This document shows positions 43,539-52,840 of a stretch of 64,000 nucleotides of DNA, piece after piece. The translations under genes and the position numbers were made by a program. The stretch comes from Chakrabartyella piscis (GTDB lineage: Bacteria; Bacillota; Clostridia; Lachnospirales; Anaerotignaceae). The DNA lies in the NCBI GenBank assembly GCA_030067835.1, contig CP092441.1, forward strand, positions 1,178,001-1,242,000. Direction: 5' to 3'. Position 1 is the first letter of the stretch; each line of letters opens with the position of its first letter. Below the pieces are notes generated by a model. It was not told the origin of the DNA. It saw only the letters and a program-made list of their open reading frames with translations, and made no database searches.

Positions 43539-44717
43539 CTAGTGTTGAGGAATATAGGAACAATTATTCTTTAACAAAGAATGAATCAGTCTAACAAGCT
43601 TCTTGCCAGCGTGGCTAATAGCAACATAATAATGCTTACCCTGTGACTGTTTGTGGTTAAGATAGTTTTTAAAAGAAACATCACGCATAGCAACAAGGCG
43701 AACAGCTTGCAAAATAGCCCAACGCAAATAAGTGGACCCACGCTTTACCATAGGAGTATTAGAAGCATTAAATTTACCTGATTGATAGGTAGAAGGTTCC
43801 ATACCAGCAAAAGCTAAAAGCTTAGCAGGATTGGAAAAACGATGGATATCACCAATTTCGGCTAAGATGATAGCACCCAAAGTAAAAGAGATACCAGGGA
43901 TAGACATAATAGGTGAATCGATTTCTTGCATAACAAGTTTAATCTGAGCATCCAAAGCATCAATTTCAGACTGAACAGACTGAACTAATCGAATAGTTTG
44001 TTGCAATTCAAAACAAATAGATCTGCTTGAAGAACCAATAGAATTGGAAGCAACGCTTTTAAATGCAATTGCTTTTTCTTTTCCATATTTACCTCTTGAA
44101 GCCTTAGAAAGCAAGTTAGTAAGTTTAGTAAGGTGACAATTAGAGATGTCGGTTGGAGAAGGCAGCTCCAAAAGTACAGCATAAGAAGACGCTTGATGAA
44201 TAGACCACACCAAAGAGGGTAGCTCTGGGAAGATAATATCAATTAATCTAGTAATAGATATTTTCAGTTTTGAGCGATATCCAACCATACGATAACGATG
44301 TCTTGTTAGTGACTTTAGCTCAGAAATTTGGTATGATACTGGTGAATAGGATTTTGAATCATCAGTAAAAAGCATAGCAGCAATCACTCTAGCATCTGTC
44401 TTGTCCGTTTTGGTCTTTCTGAGCGTGTGGGCTTTACGAAAAAGATTAGTAGATAAAGGATTCAAGGTAGTGACTTGAAAACCTTTAGCAAGTAGAAAGT
44501 TAGTGATATTAGTGCTGTAATGCCCTGTTGATTCAAGTCCTATTTTTACGTTAGAAATATCTTTAGAGTCTAAGGCTGAATAGATAGATTCAACTAAAGA
44601 ATCAAAGCCTAGTTTTGAATTTTCAATGCGTAAAGAATCATTGTGAAGAACACCATCAGAATCAATAATACAACAATCATGTTTGCTTTTAGCAACATCA
44701 ATACCTACAAATAACAT
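43539..44717 (-). CDS. IS110-family DEDD transposase
   Basis: 392 residues from ATG 44717 with AAAGGAG 9 bases upstream; a TTG three codons earlier overlaps the spacer. N-terminal RuvC-like domain (FVGIDVAKSKHDCCI, IGLESTGHYS, KTDKTDARVIAAML) supplies the DEDD acids, and the C-terminal Transposase_20 domain (MSIPGISFTLGAIILAEIGDIHRF, LAFAGMEPSTYQSGK) has the catalytic Ser in the expected Ser/Gly-rich region (NASNTPMVKRGSTYLRWAI). IS110 transposases are guided by a bridge RNA made from the element end. A truncated second copy begins at 63791. Confidence 0.92.
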   Translation of the reverse strand: MLFVGIDVAKSKHDCCIIDSDGVLHNDSLRIENSKLGFDSLVESIYSALDSKDISNVKIGLESTGHYSTNITNFLLAKGFQVTTLNPLSTNLFRKAHTLRKTKTDKTDARVIAAMLFTDDSKSYSPVSYQISELKSLTRHRYRMVGYRSKLKISITRLIDIIFPELPSLVWSIHQASSYAVLLELPSPTDISNCHLTKLTNLLSKASRGKYGKEKAIAFKSVASNSIGSSSRSICFELQQTIRLVQSVQSEIDALDAQIKLVMQEIDSPIMSIPGISFTLGAIILAEIGDIHRFSNPAKLLAFAGMEPSTYQSGKFNASNTPMVKRGSTYLRWAILQAVRLVAMRDVSFKNYLNHKQSQGKHYYVAISHAGKKLVRLIHSLLKNNCSYIPQH

Positions 44718-44724
44718 AGAAAAC

Positions 44725-44940
44725 AACTCCTTTAAATTTATTTGATACTACGTTCCACGAACTCTATGTTAAATGTATCCTTGCTCTATATAAAACGTCT
44801 ATGCGTTATCTAACTAATCAACAATTAAACATAGAGCCATGGTTAGAGCCTTTACGAACCAGTCAGCTAAGCTGCTGTAGGAGAAATCACTAATCCATAG
44901 CATCTATTTAAATTATAGTAAATAAAAAATCAAATGAAAA
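44725..44940 (-). ncRNA. Candidate IS110 bridge RNA region
   Basis: The roughly 220 bases upstream of the transposase have no coding frame. On the minus strand TATAAT (about 44918-44923) is followed by a structured stretch: CAGC-tta-GCTG, GGTT...AACC, a long stem GCTCTAT...ATAGAGC enclosing CTATG...CATAG, and GTTC-gtg-GAAC. In the IS110 group the bridge RNA is encoded in this left-end, 5' non-coding region (published work on IS621). The loops that would pair with target and donor are not determined here. Confidence 0.5.
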
Positions 44941-44979
44941 CTTAGAATTTACTATGTTTTCATTATACAAGGAGAATCT

Positions 44980-45171
44980 ATGGAGAAAAAGATGTTTGTA
45001 TCGGCAAGTGAAATGGCAGAAAGCCTTGAAATATCAAGGGCACACGCATACAAAATCATCAAAAAATTAAACTTGGAGTTAGAACAAAAAGGATTTATGA
45101 CATTAACAGGTAAGGTGAGTAGAATATATTTTGAAGAAAAGTTTTATGGAATTGTAGACGAATCGAGGTGA
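44980..45171 (+). CDS. Excisionase-like HTH protein of element 2
   Basis: 63 residues from ATG 44980 with AAGGAG before it. It is a small helix-turn-helix protein (FVSASEMAESLEISRAHAYKIIKKLNLELEQKGFMTLTGKVS). It ends 4 bases before the integrase gene. Position and size fit an Xis that directs excision. The same arrangement is at 58639-58833, where the protein is clearly similar. Confidence 0.8.
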   Translation: MEKKMFVSASEMAESLEISRAHAYKIIKKLNLELEQKGFMTLTGKVSRIYFEEKFYGIVDESR

Positions 45172-45175
45172 GAGT

Positions 45176-46252
45176 ATGTCGGTAAATAAAGATCCGTCGA
45201 AGAATGGTCAATGGCTTGTGTCGGTTAGGTATCAAGATTATACGGGGCAGATAAAGCAGAAGTGTAAGCGTGGTTTCAAAACCAAACGAGAAGGCTTGGA
45301 GTGGGAAAGGGAGTTTATCAAAAAGTCCCAAACGAACCTCGATATGACTTTCAAAAGTTTTGTAGAAATCTATGCTGAGGACACAAAACATAGGGTAAAG
45401 CAGAATACTTGGAGAACCAAAGAAAGTATCATAGAGAACAAGCTGTTGCCATACTTCAAGGATAAAAAGATGGATGAAATCAAGCCAGCAGATATTATAA
45501 AGTGGCAAAATCAAATGATGAAACGCAAAGGGAATAATGGAAAACCTATGTCACCGGTGTATCTAAAAACCATTCACAATCAACTTTCTGCAATCTTCAA
45601 TCATGCAATCAGATACTATGAATTGCCATCCAACCCAGCCCAAAAAGCTGGGAATATGGGCAAGGAAAAAACGAAGGAAATGTTATTCTGGACAAAAGAA
45701 GAATACTTGCAATTCTCTGAAGCCATGATGGATAAGCCAATGAGCTACTACATTTATGAGGTGTTGTACTGGACAGGAATTCGTAGTGGCGAACTTCTTG
45801 CACTTACAAAAGGAGATTTTAACTTCGAAAAATCCACTTTGAGAATCAATAAAAGCTATCAAAGAATCAGTGGTGAAGATATCATCACTGATCCCAAAAC
45901 ACCAAAAAGCAATCGCATCATTTCCATGCCAGACTTCTTGTCAGAAGAACTTCAAGAGTACATCAATAGCCTTTACAAAGTGAAAAACGATGATAGAATA
46001 TTTCCAGTAACAAAATCGTATTTGCAAAACGAAATGACACGAGGGTGCAAAGAAACTGGTGTCAAAAAGATACGAAACCATGATTTGAGACATTCACACT
46101 GTTCCCTTTTAATCAATATGGGATTTAGTGCAGTAGCAATAGCCGATAGATTGGGGCACGAAAGCATAGACATTACATATCGATATGCACATTTGTTCCC
46201 AACCAAACAGGGAGAAATCGCAGACAAACTGTCAATAGAAAGAGGGTTTTAA
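45176..46252 (+). CDS. int: Tyrosine integrase of element 2
   Basis: 358 residues from ATG 45176. AP2-like arm-binding N-terminus, SAM-like core-binding domain (TFKSFVEIYAEDTKHRVKQNTWRTKESII), and catalytic domain with Arg in YWTGIRSGELLAL, HDLRHSHCSLL, LGHESIDIT and the nucleophile Tyr in YRYAHLF. Highly similar to the 58.8-kb integrase. It integrates and excises the element. Intact. Confidence 0.93.
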   Translation: MSVNKDPSKNGQWLVSVRYQDYTGQIKQKCKRGFKTKREGLEWEREFIKKSQTNLDMTFKSFVEIYAEDTKHRVKQNTWRTKESIIENKLLPYFKDKKMDEIKPADIIKWQNQMMKRKGNNGKPMSPVYLKTIHNQLSAIFNHAIRYYELPSNPAQKAGNMGKEKTKEMLFWTKEEYLQFSEAMMDKPMSYYIYEVLYWTGIRSGELLALTKGDFNFEKSTLRINKSYQRISGEDIITDPKTPKSNRIISMPDFLSEELQEYINSLYKVKNDDRIFPVTKSYLQNEMTRGCKETGVKKIRNHDLRHSHCSLLINMGFSAVAIADRLGHESIDITYRYAHLFPTKQGEIADKLSIERGF

Positions 46253-46253
46253 T

Positions 46254-46553
46254 ATGAGTCAAAAAGCAGTAGACCAGAAAAACAGATGGCGAAGTAAAAC
46301 AGTTGCATTCAGGGTATCGCCAGAAGAATGGGAGGAAATTGAAAGACTTGTGAAGCTGAGTGGCATGAGTAAACAGGGATATATTATGCATCGGTTGCAG
46401 AATACGGAGATGACGATACAGGCGAATCCTAGGGTTGTGAAAGTGCTGCGACAAGAGTTACAAGCAATGTCAAATATGTTAATGGACGTACGAAATGGAG
46501 AAGTGATAGAAAATGAACTTAGAAATCTCATGCGCTTGATAAGAGTCAAATGA
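46254..46553 (+). CDS. MobC-like relaxosome protein
   Basis: 99 residues starting one base after the integrase stop. Ribbon-helix-helix type N-terminus (KNRWRSKTVAFRVSPEEWEEIERLVKLSGMSKQGYIMHRL) and a helical tail, as in the MobC family of plasmid mobilization proteins. A paralogue with the same KNRWRSKTVAFR start occurs at 59910-60245, again directly after an integrase. It may bind oriT or control int expression. Confidence 0.8.
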   Translation: MSQKAVDQKNRWRSKTVAFRVSPEEWEEIERLVKLSGMSKQGYIMHRLQNTEMTIQANPRVVKVLRQELQAMSNMLMDVRNGEVIENELRNLMRLIRVK

Positions 46554-46707
46554 AGAAATATAATGTTGTAAAAATAGAGAAAGGTGAGAAATTAGGGGAT
46601 AAATCATAGATTTTGATTGGAAACAATGGCAATACTGCTTGTATTCTATCTGCAAATGTGATAGTATCAGTGATAGAAAGATATAATACAGATAGAAAGG
46701 AGATATT

Positions 46708-48005
46708 ATGAATTTTATTGAGAATGAAAATACGGAATTGAAAGAATGTTTTACTTCTGATATCAAAAAAGAAGTACTTGCGTTTATCAATACAAGTGGT
46801 GGAATAATATATGTTGGTGTTGCTGACGATGGAAAAGTAATTGGGGTAGAGGACTTGGATGATACCATGCTTAAAATTACAAATACGCTCCGTGATAGTA
46901 TTAGACCTGATATTATGATGTTTGTGAAACTAGAAGTGATAGAAATAGATGGGGAAAATATTATCAAAGTATCTGTAAGCGAGGGGACAAGAAAGCCATA
47001 TTACTTGATAGACAAGGGCATGAAACCTTCTGGTGTTTATGTAAGACAAGGAGCATCTAAAGCACCTGCGTCAGAGGATGCCATTCGAAATATGATAAAA
47101 ATTTCTGATGGTGATTCATTTGAAACCAACCGTTGCTTAGACCAAGACTTGAGCTTTAAGGAACTTGAAAAAGAAATGAAGGCTCGAAATTTAGAGTTTA
47201 CAGATATACAAAAAAAGAATTTAGGGATTTTATCTCAAGATGGAATGATTACAAATATGGGGCAAATTGTTTCAGACCAGTGCAAACATTCAATCAAGCT
47301 AGGGGTTTTCAAGGAGAGGATAAAACTGTATTCAAAAGCAGAAAAGAATTTACAGGATCAGTATTCAATCAACTAAATGATGCTTATTACACAATTGATT
47401 TGCACAACAACACAAAAGCGACATTCAATGAACTGCTAAGAGTAGACCATAGGGACTATCCTTTTGATGCCATACGAGAAGCCTTACTCAATGCGATTAT
47501 CCATCGTGATTATAGTTTTAGTGGTAGCATTTCCATCAATATTTATAGCAATAGAATGGAAATTATTTCACTAGGTGGTCTGGTATCAGGGTTGTCAATT
47601 GAAGCTGTTATGATGGGTGCATCGCAACCAAGAAATGAAAAATTAGCAAATTTATTTTATAGAATGAAGTTGATAGAATCCTATGGAATTGGTATTGGTA
47701 AGATTATGAGTGCTTACAAAGAAAGTGATATAAAACCTATATTTGACCATGCTGAAGGTGCGTTTAGGGTAACATTACCCAATATGAATACTTCCACAAA
47801 AGCACTAACAGAAGCACAAAACAAGGTTGTAGAACACCTAAAGATACAGAACGAGGTTGCAAGAGCTGAGATTGAAGAATTGTTGCAAGTTGGATTGACA
47901 AGAGCAAATGCAATCATCAAAGAGATGCTGGAAATGGGAATCATTATAAAAGTTGGCAATGGAAAAAATACGAAATATGTTTTGACTTCGAATGACAAGG
48001 TTTAA
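46708..48005 (+). pseudogene. AlbA_2/Schlafen-type ATP-binding regulator (single-base frameshift)
   Basis: ATG 46708 follows AAAGGAGATATT. Residues 1-110 are an AlbA_2 domain (ENTELKECFTSDIKKEVLAFINTSGGIIYVGVADDGKVIG). After SIKLGVF the frame breaks near 47311; with one C added it reads VFQGEDKTVFKSRKEFTGSV, as family members do, and continues with a HATPase-like segment (PFDAIREALLNAIIHRDYSFSGSISINIY) and a C-terminal winged helix (TEAQNKVVEHLKIQNEVARAEIEELLQVG), about 432 residues in total. Such proteins are found as regulators and in defence islands. Upstream TATAAT at 46682-46687 and repeated GATAG words suggest own control. Confidence 0.8.
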
Positions 48006-49504
48006 TATTGGTTTAAGCACTTTTTTAACAAGATATAACGTGAATATAAAAATCCCCCTTGAATCTTATGATTTAAGGGGGATTTCAGACTGTCAAAGAA
48101 CCCTATTCCGCACCTTGGAATAGGGTTCTTTCGTATAAATAACGCATATTCTACAAACAACATATACTGCTTACTACTCCATGTTGCCAGTTTTTTTAAG
48201 TTCATTGCAGCGAATTTAAGCTTCACCCATTTTGAAACCTGAGCCAAGCCTTTATGATATGTATATCGCATTGCGTGCTTCTCCTTTGCGTCTGCAAAAA
48301 CCCGTTCTATGGTTTGGCTCCTCAACGCATAGGTGTCTTTTCCTAATGGAGAATGCCGCACATCCTCTGCCTTTTCTAAATATTTCCACCAGATGTGCTT
48401 GGTGACTACCTTTCTGTGGTCTTTGCTTTCGGTACACCTTGAAAGATTTTCACATTTTTCGCAAATATAACTGTAACTTTTAAATTCTCTATAGCCATCT
48501 CGATTGGTGGTTGTATATGGTAAAACGTGATATTCTGGGCAAATGATGCAGTTGTAGTATTCATCAAAAACATACTCATACCATGGTGAATTTCCTTTTT
48601 TCGTCACTGGTCTTTTGTAAGGCAAAGAGGGTATTCTTCCATCATCAAATATTTGCTTGCAAATCCATGGGGTTTTGTATCCTGCATCAGCTGTAATCAC
48701 TTGTATTTCTGGATATTTTTCTGTCACTTTATGATAAACCTCATCAAATACAACACTATCATGGATGTTTCCAGGTGTTACAACGGTTTCTAATACAAAG
48801 TTATTTTTATCGCAAACGGTATGTGCACCATATGCAAAGCACTTTTTATGTTCGCCCTTATGGAACAAACCGCTGTCTGGATCTGTTGTAGAAGTGGTGA
48901 TTGTTTTTGTTCTTGGAGGGTCATTTTTATCATCAAAAGGCTTTTTTCCATTATCTTCTCTGTCTTTATTGATTTCTTCAAAAAGTTGCTTTTCATACTT
49001 TTTAGTTGCAACAGGTATTTCTTTTTTGATGTTTTTCTTTAAATTTGCATTTGCCTTGATATGCGTTGCATCTATAAACACAACTTCTGGACGTAAATAT
49101 CCTTTTTTCTCAACTTCACCTAAAATCCAAGCGAAAATTTTTTCTACCACTGTTTCTTTAAATCTATTGTTGAAGTTATAACTAATGGTAGCAAAGTGCG
49201 GAATACTATCATTGAGGGTATAGCCCAAAAACCAGCGATAGGCAATATTCATTTCAATTTCTTTTACCGTTTGGCGTAAAGAGCGAATTCCATACAAATG
49301 TTGGATAAACACCATTTTAAAGAGAACAACAGGGTCAACGCTAGGTCTGCCGTTGTTTGAGCAGTACAAATCTTCCACAAATGAATAAATTTCATTAAAA
49401 TCTACGGCTTTATCTATTTTTCTTAATAAATGATTTTCTGGAACGAGCATATCTATGTTTATGATTTCTACTGATGTTCTTTTGATTTCTTCTTTACTCA
49501 ACAT
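48002..49504 (-). CDS. IS1182-family transposase
   Basis: 500 residues from ATG 49504 (GGTGATG upstream). DUF772-type N-terminus (PENHLLRKIDKAVDFNEIYSFVEDLYC, NNGRPSVDPVVLFKMVFIQHLYGIRSLRQT) and a DDE_Tnp_1 core (PEVVFIDATHIKANAN, IQVITADAGYKTPWI, RSQTIERVFADAKEKHAMRYTYHKG). The reading frame has no stop before the IS end: GFFDSL is encoded by the inverted repeat and about 27 more residues come from the flanking terminator and beyond. The catalytic part is complete. Confidence 0.9.
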   Translation of the reverse strand: MLSKEEIKRTSVEIINIDMLVPENHLLRKIDKAVDFNEIYSFVEDLYCSNNGRPSVDPVVLFKMVFIQHLYGIRSLRQTVKEIEMNIAYRWFLGYTLNDSIPHFATISYNFNNRFKETVVEKIFAWILGEVEKKGYLRPEVVFIDATHIKANANLKKNIKKEIPVATKKYEKQLFEEINKDREDNGKKPFDDKNDPPRTKTITTSTTDPDSGLFHKGEHKKCFAYGAHTVCDKNNFVLETVVTPGNIHDSVVFDEVYHKVTEKYPEIQVITADAGYKTPWICKQIFDDGRIPSLPYKRPVTKKGNSPWYEYVFDEYYNCIICPEYHVLPYTTTNRDGYREFKSYSYICEKCENLSRCTESKDHRKVVTKHIWWKYLEKAEDVRHSPLGKDTYALRSQTIERVFADAKEKHAMRYTYHKGLAQVSKWVKLKFAAMNLKKLATWSSKQYMLFVEYALFIRKNPIPRCGIGFFDSLKSPLNHKIQGGFLYSRYILLKKCLNQY

Positions 49505-49604
49505 TTGTCATCACCTCAACCTCATTATACCAAAAAAAGCCAGCTTATGCTGACTTTTTTGACAGTCTGAAATCCCCTTGAATCTTATGATTTAAGGGGG
49601 ATTT
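48050..49604. repeat. 36-base direct duplication flanking IS1182
   Basis: AAATCCCCC...AAGGGGGATTT at 48050-48085 recurs at 49570-49604 with one C fewer. Each copy is itself a hairpin with 11-base arms around gaatcttatgattt, the terminator of the upstream regulator gene. IS1182-family elements are known for variable, sometimes long duplications. Confidence 0.88.
48086..49569 (-). mobile_element. IS1182-family insertion sequence
   Basis: Inverted ends CAGACTGTCAAAGAA (48086) and, reversed, CAGACTGTCAAAAAA (ending 49569). One transposase on the minus strand. It has landed in, and duplicated, the terminator hairpin downstream of the AlbA_2 gene. Confidence 0.9.
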
Positions 49605-49720
49605 GACAATGTGTACATGTTGATTTTGGCAAAGTAGTTTATTTATCAACTTTTTATATTAATAACTAAAGAGGAAAATGCATAAAGATGAAATTATTTA
49701 ATAAAGGTTAATTGTATAAT
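49605..49720. other. Short spacer between IS1182 and IS30
   Basis: AT-rich, no gene and no clear structure. With the IS parts on either side it fills the 49505-49811 gap. Confidence 0.5.
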
Positions 49721-50896
49721 CAAATTGAACACATAAAAAAGTCCACAGTGAATGGATTTTCTGTTAGAATAAAGTTACCACACAAGATTCTAAGAGAAGG
49801 AGCCAAATACTATGGACAATACCAATTATAGCACAAATCCAGTAGAACGCAAGAAGGGGCAACACTTAGGAGCGGAAGAGCGTGGAGCAATCCAACACCT
49901 ACACAAACTGGGTTACTCTAATAGAGCAATCGCTGGTGAGCTGAATTGTAGCCCTTCCACAATAGGATATGAGTTGGAAAGAGGCACGCCAGCTTACTCC
50001 GGTCGTGGGAGAAAGCCTACTTACTCTGCAAAGAGAGGCGCTACCGTTTACAAAGAAAATCGGAGCCGTTGTCGTCGTCCTAAGAAGTCATTTCAGGATT
50101 CGCAGTTTATTTCTTGGTTGGTAAAGCAAGTGAAAGAACACAAAAGGTCGTTTGATTCTTGCGTGGGTCGTGCAAGGTTGCTTGGGTTATTTCCTCCAGA
50201 CACCATTCCATGTACCAAAACACTCTACAACCGATTGAGAAGCGGAGAATTGCCCCTCTCTTTATTCGACCTTCCAGAAATATTGACACGTCGACCACAG
50301 GGAAAACCCCGTATTTCTAAGCGTTTATACGGAAAAAGTATAGAAGAACGTCCTCTTGAAGTTGTCCTCAGAAACACCTTTGGTCACTGGGAATCTGATA
50401 CCGTTTTGGGTCAAAAAAAGAAGGGCGAAGCAGCCGTTTTCAGCATTGTTGAACGGCTGACGGGTTACTATATTACCCTGCGTATTGATGAAAAAACCGC
50501 TGACGGAGTTGCCTCTGCAATGAAACAGCTCCATCAACAGTTTGGAGACAAATTCAATCAAGTGTTTCGTAGCATTACCACAGATAACGGAAGTGAATTT
50601 GCCAGTTTTTCAGACTTCGAGAATCTAGGTAGCGAGGTTTATTTTGCCCATCCATATTCTTCTTGGGAGCGTCCGGTGAATGAGCGGTCAAATCGTGTTT
50701 TGCGTAAATTCATTCCAAAATCCACCTCTATCACAAAATTTTCTCCCGAGCAAATCTTGGCGTTTTCGGATGAAATCAACGCAACCCCAACAAAGAGATT
50801 GGGATATTACACACCAGAAGAATTATTTGAAGATCAGCTTGATCAAATTTATAGAAGAACCAAGCAGTAAACTTTATTTCAAAAGTGTTCAATTTG
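49721..50896 (+). mobile_element. IS30-family insertion sequence
   Basis: CAAATTGAACAC at 49721-49732 and its exact reverse complement at 50885-50896 mark the ends. One transposase inside. No clear target duplication. Confidence 0.87.
49812..50870 (+). CDS. IS30-family transposase
   Basis: 352 residues from ATG 49812 (AAGGAG 8 bases upstream). N-terminal HTH_38 (HLGAEERGAIQHLHKLGYSNRAIAGELNCSPSTIGYEL) and DDE core: GHWESDTVLG, ITTDNGSEFASF, HPYSSWERPVNERSNRVLRKFIPK. Intact. Confidence 0.94.
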   Translation: MDNTNYSTNPVERKKGQHLGAEERGAIQHLHKLGYSNRAIAGELNCSPSTIGYELERGTPAYSGRGRKPTYSAKRGATVYKENRSRCRRPKKSFQDSQFISWLVKQVKEHKRSFDSCVGRARLLGLFPPDTIPCTKTLYNRLRSGELPLSLFDLPEILTRRPQGKPRISKRLYGKSIEERPLEVVLRNTFGHWESDTVLGQKKKGEAAVFSIVERLTGYYITLRIDEKTADGVASAMKQLHQQFGDKFNQVFRSITTDNGSEFASFSDFENLGSEVYFAHPYSSWERPVNERSNRVLRKFIPKSTSITKFSPEQILAFSDEINATPTKRLGYYTPEELFEDQLDQIYRRTKQ

Positions 50897-50912
50897 TTAT
50901 TGCAATTTTCAA

Positions 50913-51566
50913 TTATTTAATAAAATATCTACCAGTTAAACTATATAGACCATTTAAGATATTTGCTTCAATTGCATCTGCAAATTCTTTTATATCGCGT
51001 TTTTCCAATGCCTCAATAATTCGAGTGTGTTCATCCAAAGAACTTTTTATACGTGCATCGGACATGCTATTTTTGATACCCAGCATAAAAGCACGATCGT
51101 ATAGTGGATTGATTACTGCGGTTACTTCATAGTTTTTGTTTTTTTCTAAAATATATTTATGGAAAAAAATATCTGCTTCCATAAATGCAACAGAATCTTT
51201 ACGTTCAATGGCAGAATATTGTATCTGTATGGAATCTTTTAAAATTCTAATGTCTTCTGCTGTGATTAGATTTATAACTCTCTTTGCATTATATGATTCT
51301 ATAGCAGCGCGTAATTCATAAATACCACAAGCTGCTTCTATAGAAATGGTATTGACAATAGCCCCTTGCTTTGGAAGGATTGTCAAAAACTTTTCGTGTT
51401 CTAGTCTTTGGCACGCATTGGTAACGGGGGTACGACTGATTTGAAGGGATTCAGCCATAGCACTGATGCTAATTGCTTGACCTTGTTTCAATTCGCCATT
51501 TAAAATCATACGTTTAATGGATTCATATGATTCAATGCTCAGATTTTGTTTTTCATTTATATTCAT
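50913..51566 (-). CDS. GntR-family regulator (FadR/FCD type)
   Basis: 217 residues; ATG 51566 is preferred, with GAGG 11 bases upstream, over a GTG at 51578 that overlaps the site. Winged helix (SIKRMILNGELKQGQAISISAMAESLQISRTPVTNACQRLE) followed by an all-helical FCD effector domain (ELRAAIESYNAKRVI, FHKYILEKNKNYEV, HTRIIEALEKRDIKEFADAIEANI) with His residues that usually bind a metal and a carboxylic acid ligand. Two near-identical palindromes lie in front of this gene and of the divergent catabolic operon, so it probably represses both. Confidence 0.87.
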   Translation of the reverse strand: MNINEKQNLSIESYESIKRMILNGELKQGQAISISAMAESLQISRTPVTNACQRLEHEKFLTILPKQGAIVNTISIEAACGIYELRAAIESYNAKRVINLITAEDIRILKDSIQIQYSAIERKDSVAFMEADIFFHKYILEKNKNYEVTAVINPLYDRAFMLGIKNSMSDARIKSSLDEHTRIIEALEKRDIKEFADAIEANILNGLYSLTGRYFIK

Positions 51567-51617
51567 TTTTTGTTGCACCTCAATTCATTTGCATAGGGAT
51601 AAATAAAATATAATTCA

Positions 51618-51648
51618 TTATATCAGAGTCAATTCTTGCGTGCAAGAT
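51618..51648 (-). promoter_or_regulatory. GntR gene promoter and operator 1
   Basis: On the minus strand TTGCAC (51641-51646) and TATAAT (51618-51623) are 17 bases apart. TCTTGCGTGCAAGA (51635-51648) is a perfect palindrome that covers the -35 box, which fits autorepression. Confidence 0.75.
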
Positions 51649-51708
51649 GTATTTATAAAGAATATATACAAAGTTTATAAAAAAATCTAAAAAAAGCTAA
51701 AAATACTA

Positions 51709-51764
51709 TTGACAATGTGGAATAATTTGCATATACTTAACTTGTATTCTACTTGCATGTAAGA
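51709..51764 (+). promoter_or_regulatory. Catabolic operon promoter and operator 2
   Basis: TTGACA (51709-51714) and TATACT (51732-51737) with exact 17-base spacing. TACTTGCATGTAAGA (51750-51764), very like operator 1, lies just past the expected start of transcription, so a bound GntR protein would block the polymerase. Confidence 0.8.
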
Positions 51765-51820
51765 TGAATGCGAATTAAGTATATATAGAATGCCAGATCG
51801 TTTATGTGAGGAGGAAATGT

Positions 51821-52782
51821 ATGCACGAGATACCTAAAGCAGCCAATGTTCTTTTAACAACATGTTCAAATTGTCAAAAAGAAGAAAAGATTTTATTTGT
51901 AACAGACCCTACAAGCTATGAGATTGCGAAGCTTGTATATGATGCAGCAAAAGATTTTCCAAATAAAACAATGGTTATGATGGATGAACGTTCCATGCAT
52001 GGTGAAGATGCTACAAAGTTGGTGTCAGCAGCAATGTTAGAAGCAGATGTTATTTTTGGGCAACTAAATTTTCTTTATATCATTCAAAAGCGAGAAAAGA
52101 AGCAGTTGCCAAAGGTGCTCGATTTGTAAATATGGCAGATTATGATTTGAGTATGATGTATGCTGGTGGTTTATATGCGGATTTTGCTGCAGCAAGAGCA
52201 ACATGTAAAAGAATTGCAGATGTTGAAGATGGTGCAAAAACATTGAATATCACCTGCGAAAATGGTTCACACTTCACATGTTCTATTGCAGGTAGAAAAC
52301 CATTGCCACAATATGGACGAAGTGTTGAAAAAGGGGTTGCATCTTCTCCACCAGATGTGGAATGTGCAACTTGTGCAGTTGAAGGGACGGGTTATGGTGT
52401 AGTTTATATAGATGGAAGTATTCCACATCCAAAGCTTGGATTGATTCATGATGAAATCAAAATCACAATTGAAGCAAGCAAGATTACAAAAATTGAAGGA
52501 GGAAAACAAGCTGAAATTTTTGCTGAAGTGATGGAATCCTTTGGAGATGAGAATGTTTACTGTGTTGGTGAAATTGGAATTGGTTTGAATCCTATGTGTG
52601 AGCTCAATGGAAGAATGCTTGAAGACGAAGGTTGTGGTGGTACTGTACATTTTGGTTGTGGTGACAACGTTGGTTTTGGAGGTACCGTCAGTTGTCCAAT
52701 ACATATTGACTTAATTTTTAAAAATCCAACATTGACTGTGGATGATACTGTTGTTTTGGAGGCAGGAATCGTTAAGGTTTGA
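51821..52782 (+). pseudogene. M29/NicX-like metallo-hydrolase (single-base frameshift)
   Basis: ATG 51821 follows GAGGAGG. After ADVIFGQ the frame breaks near 52063; adding one A (CAA to CAAA) gives QTKFSLYHSKARKEAVAKGAR and links to the frame that runs to 52782, about 320 residues in all. The C-terminal half has SPPDVE, GEIGIGLNPMCELNGRMLEDEG, GTVHFGCGDNVGFGG and HIDLIF, with the Glu, His, His and Asp expected for the metal site of thermophilic aminopeptidases (M29) and NicX-type 2,5-dihydroxypyridine dioxygenases. Substrate unknown; the linked PLP enzyme and acid transporters suggest an amino-acid derivative. Confidence 0.78.
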
Positions 52783-52840
52783 TGATTATATTACACTATA
52801 ATATAATTGACGATGAGATGAGAAAGTTGAGGTACTACGT

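Larger units (their letters stand above)
37445..46553 (+). mobile_element. Integrative mobilizable element 2 (MobP3 relaxase, tyrosine integrase)
   Basis: Gene order: DUF6076-type cargo, RepA-like ATPase, non-coding transfer region, RHH protein, MobP3-type relaxase, [IS3-type IS], [IS110-type IS], Xis, tyrosine integrase, MobC-like protein. The last three genes and the ATPase have close relatives in the 58.6-61.3 kb element. The borders are estimates from gene content; no att core was established. Confidence 0.65.
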
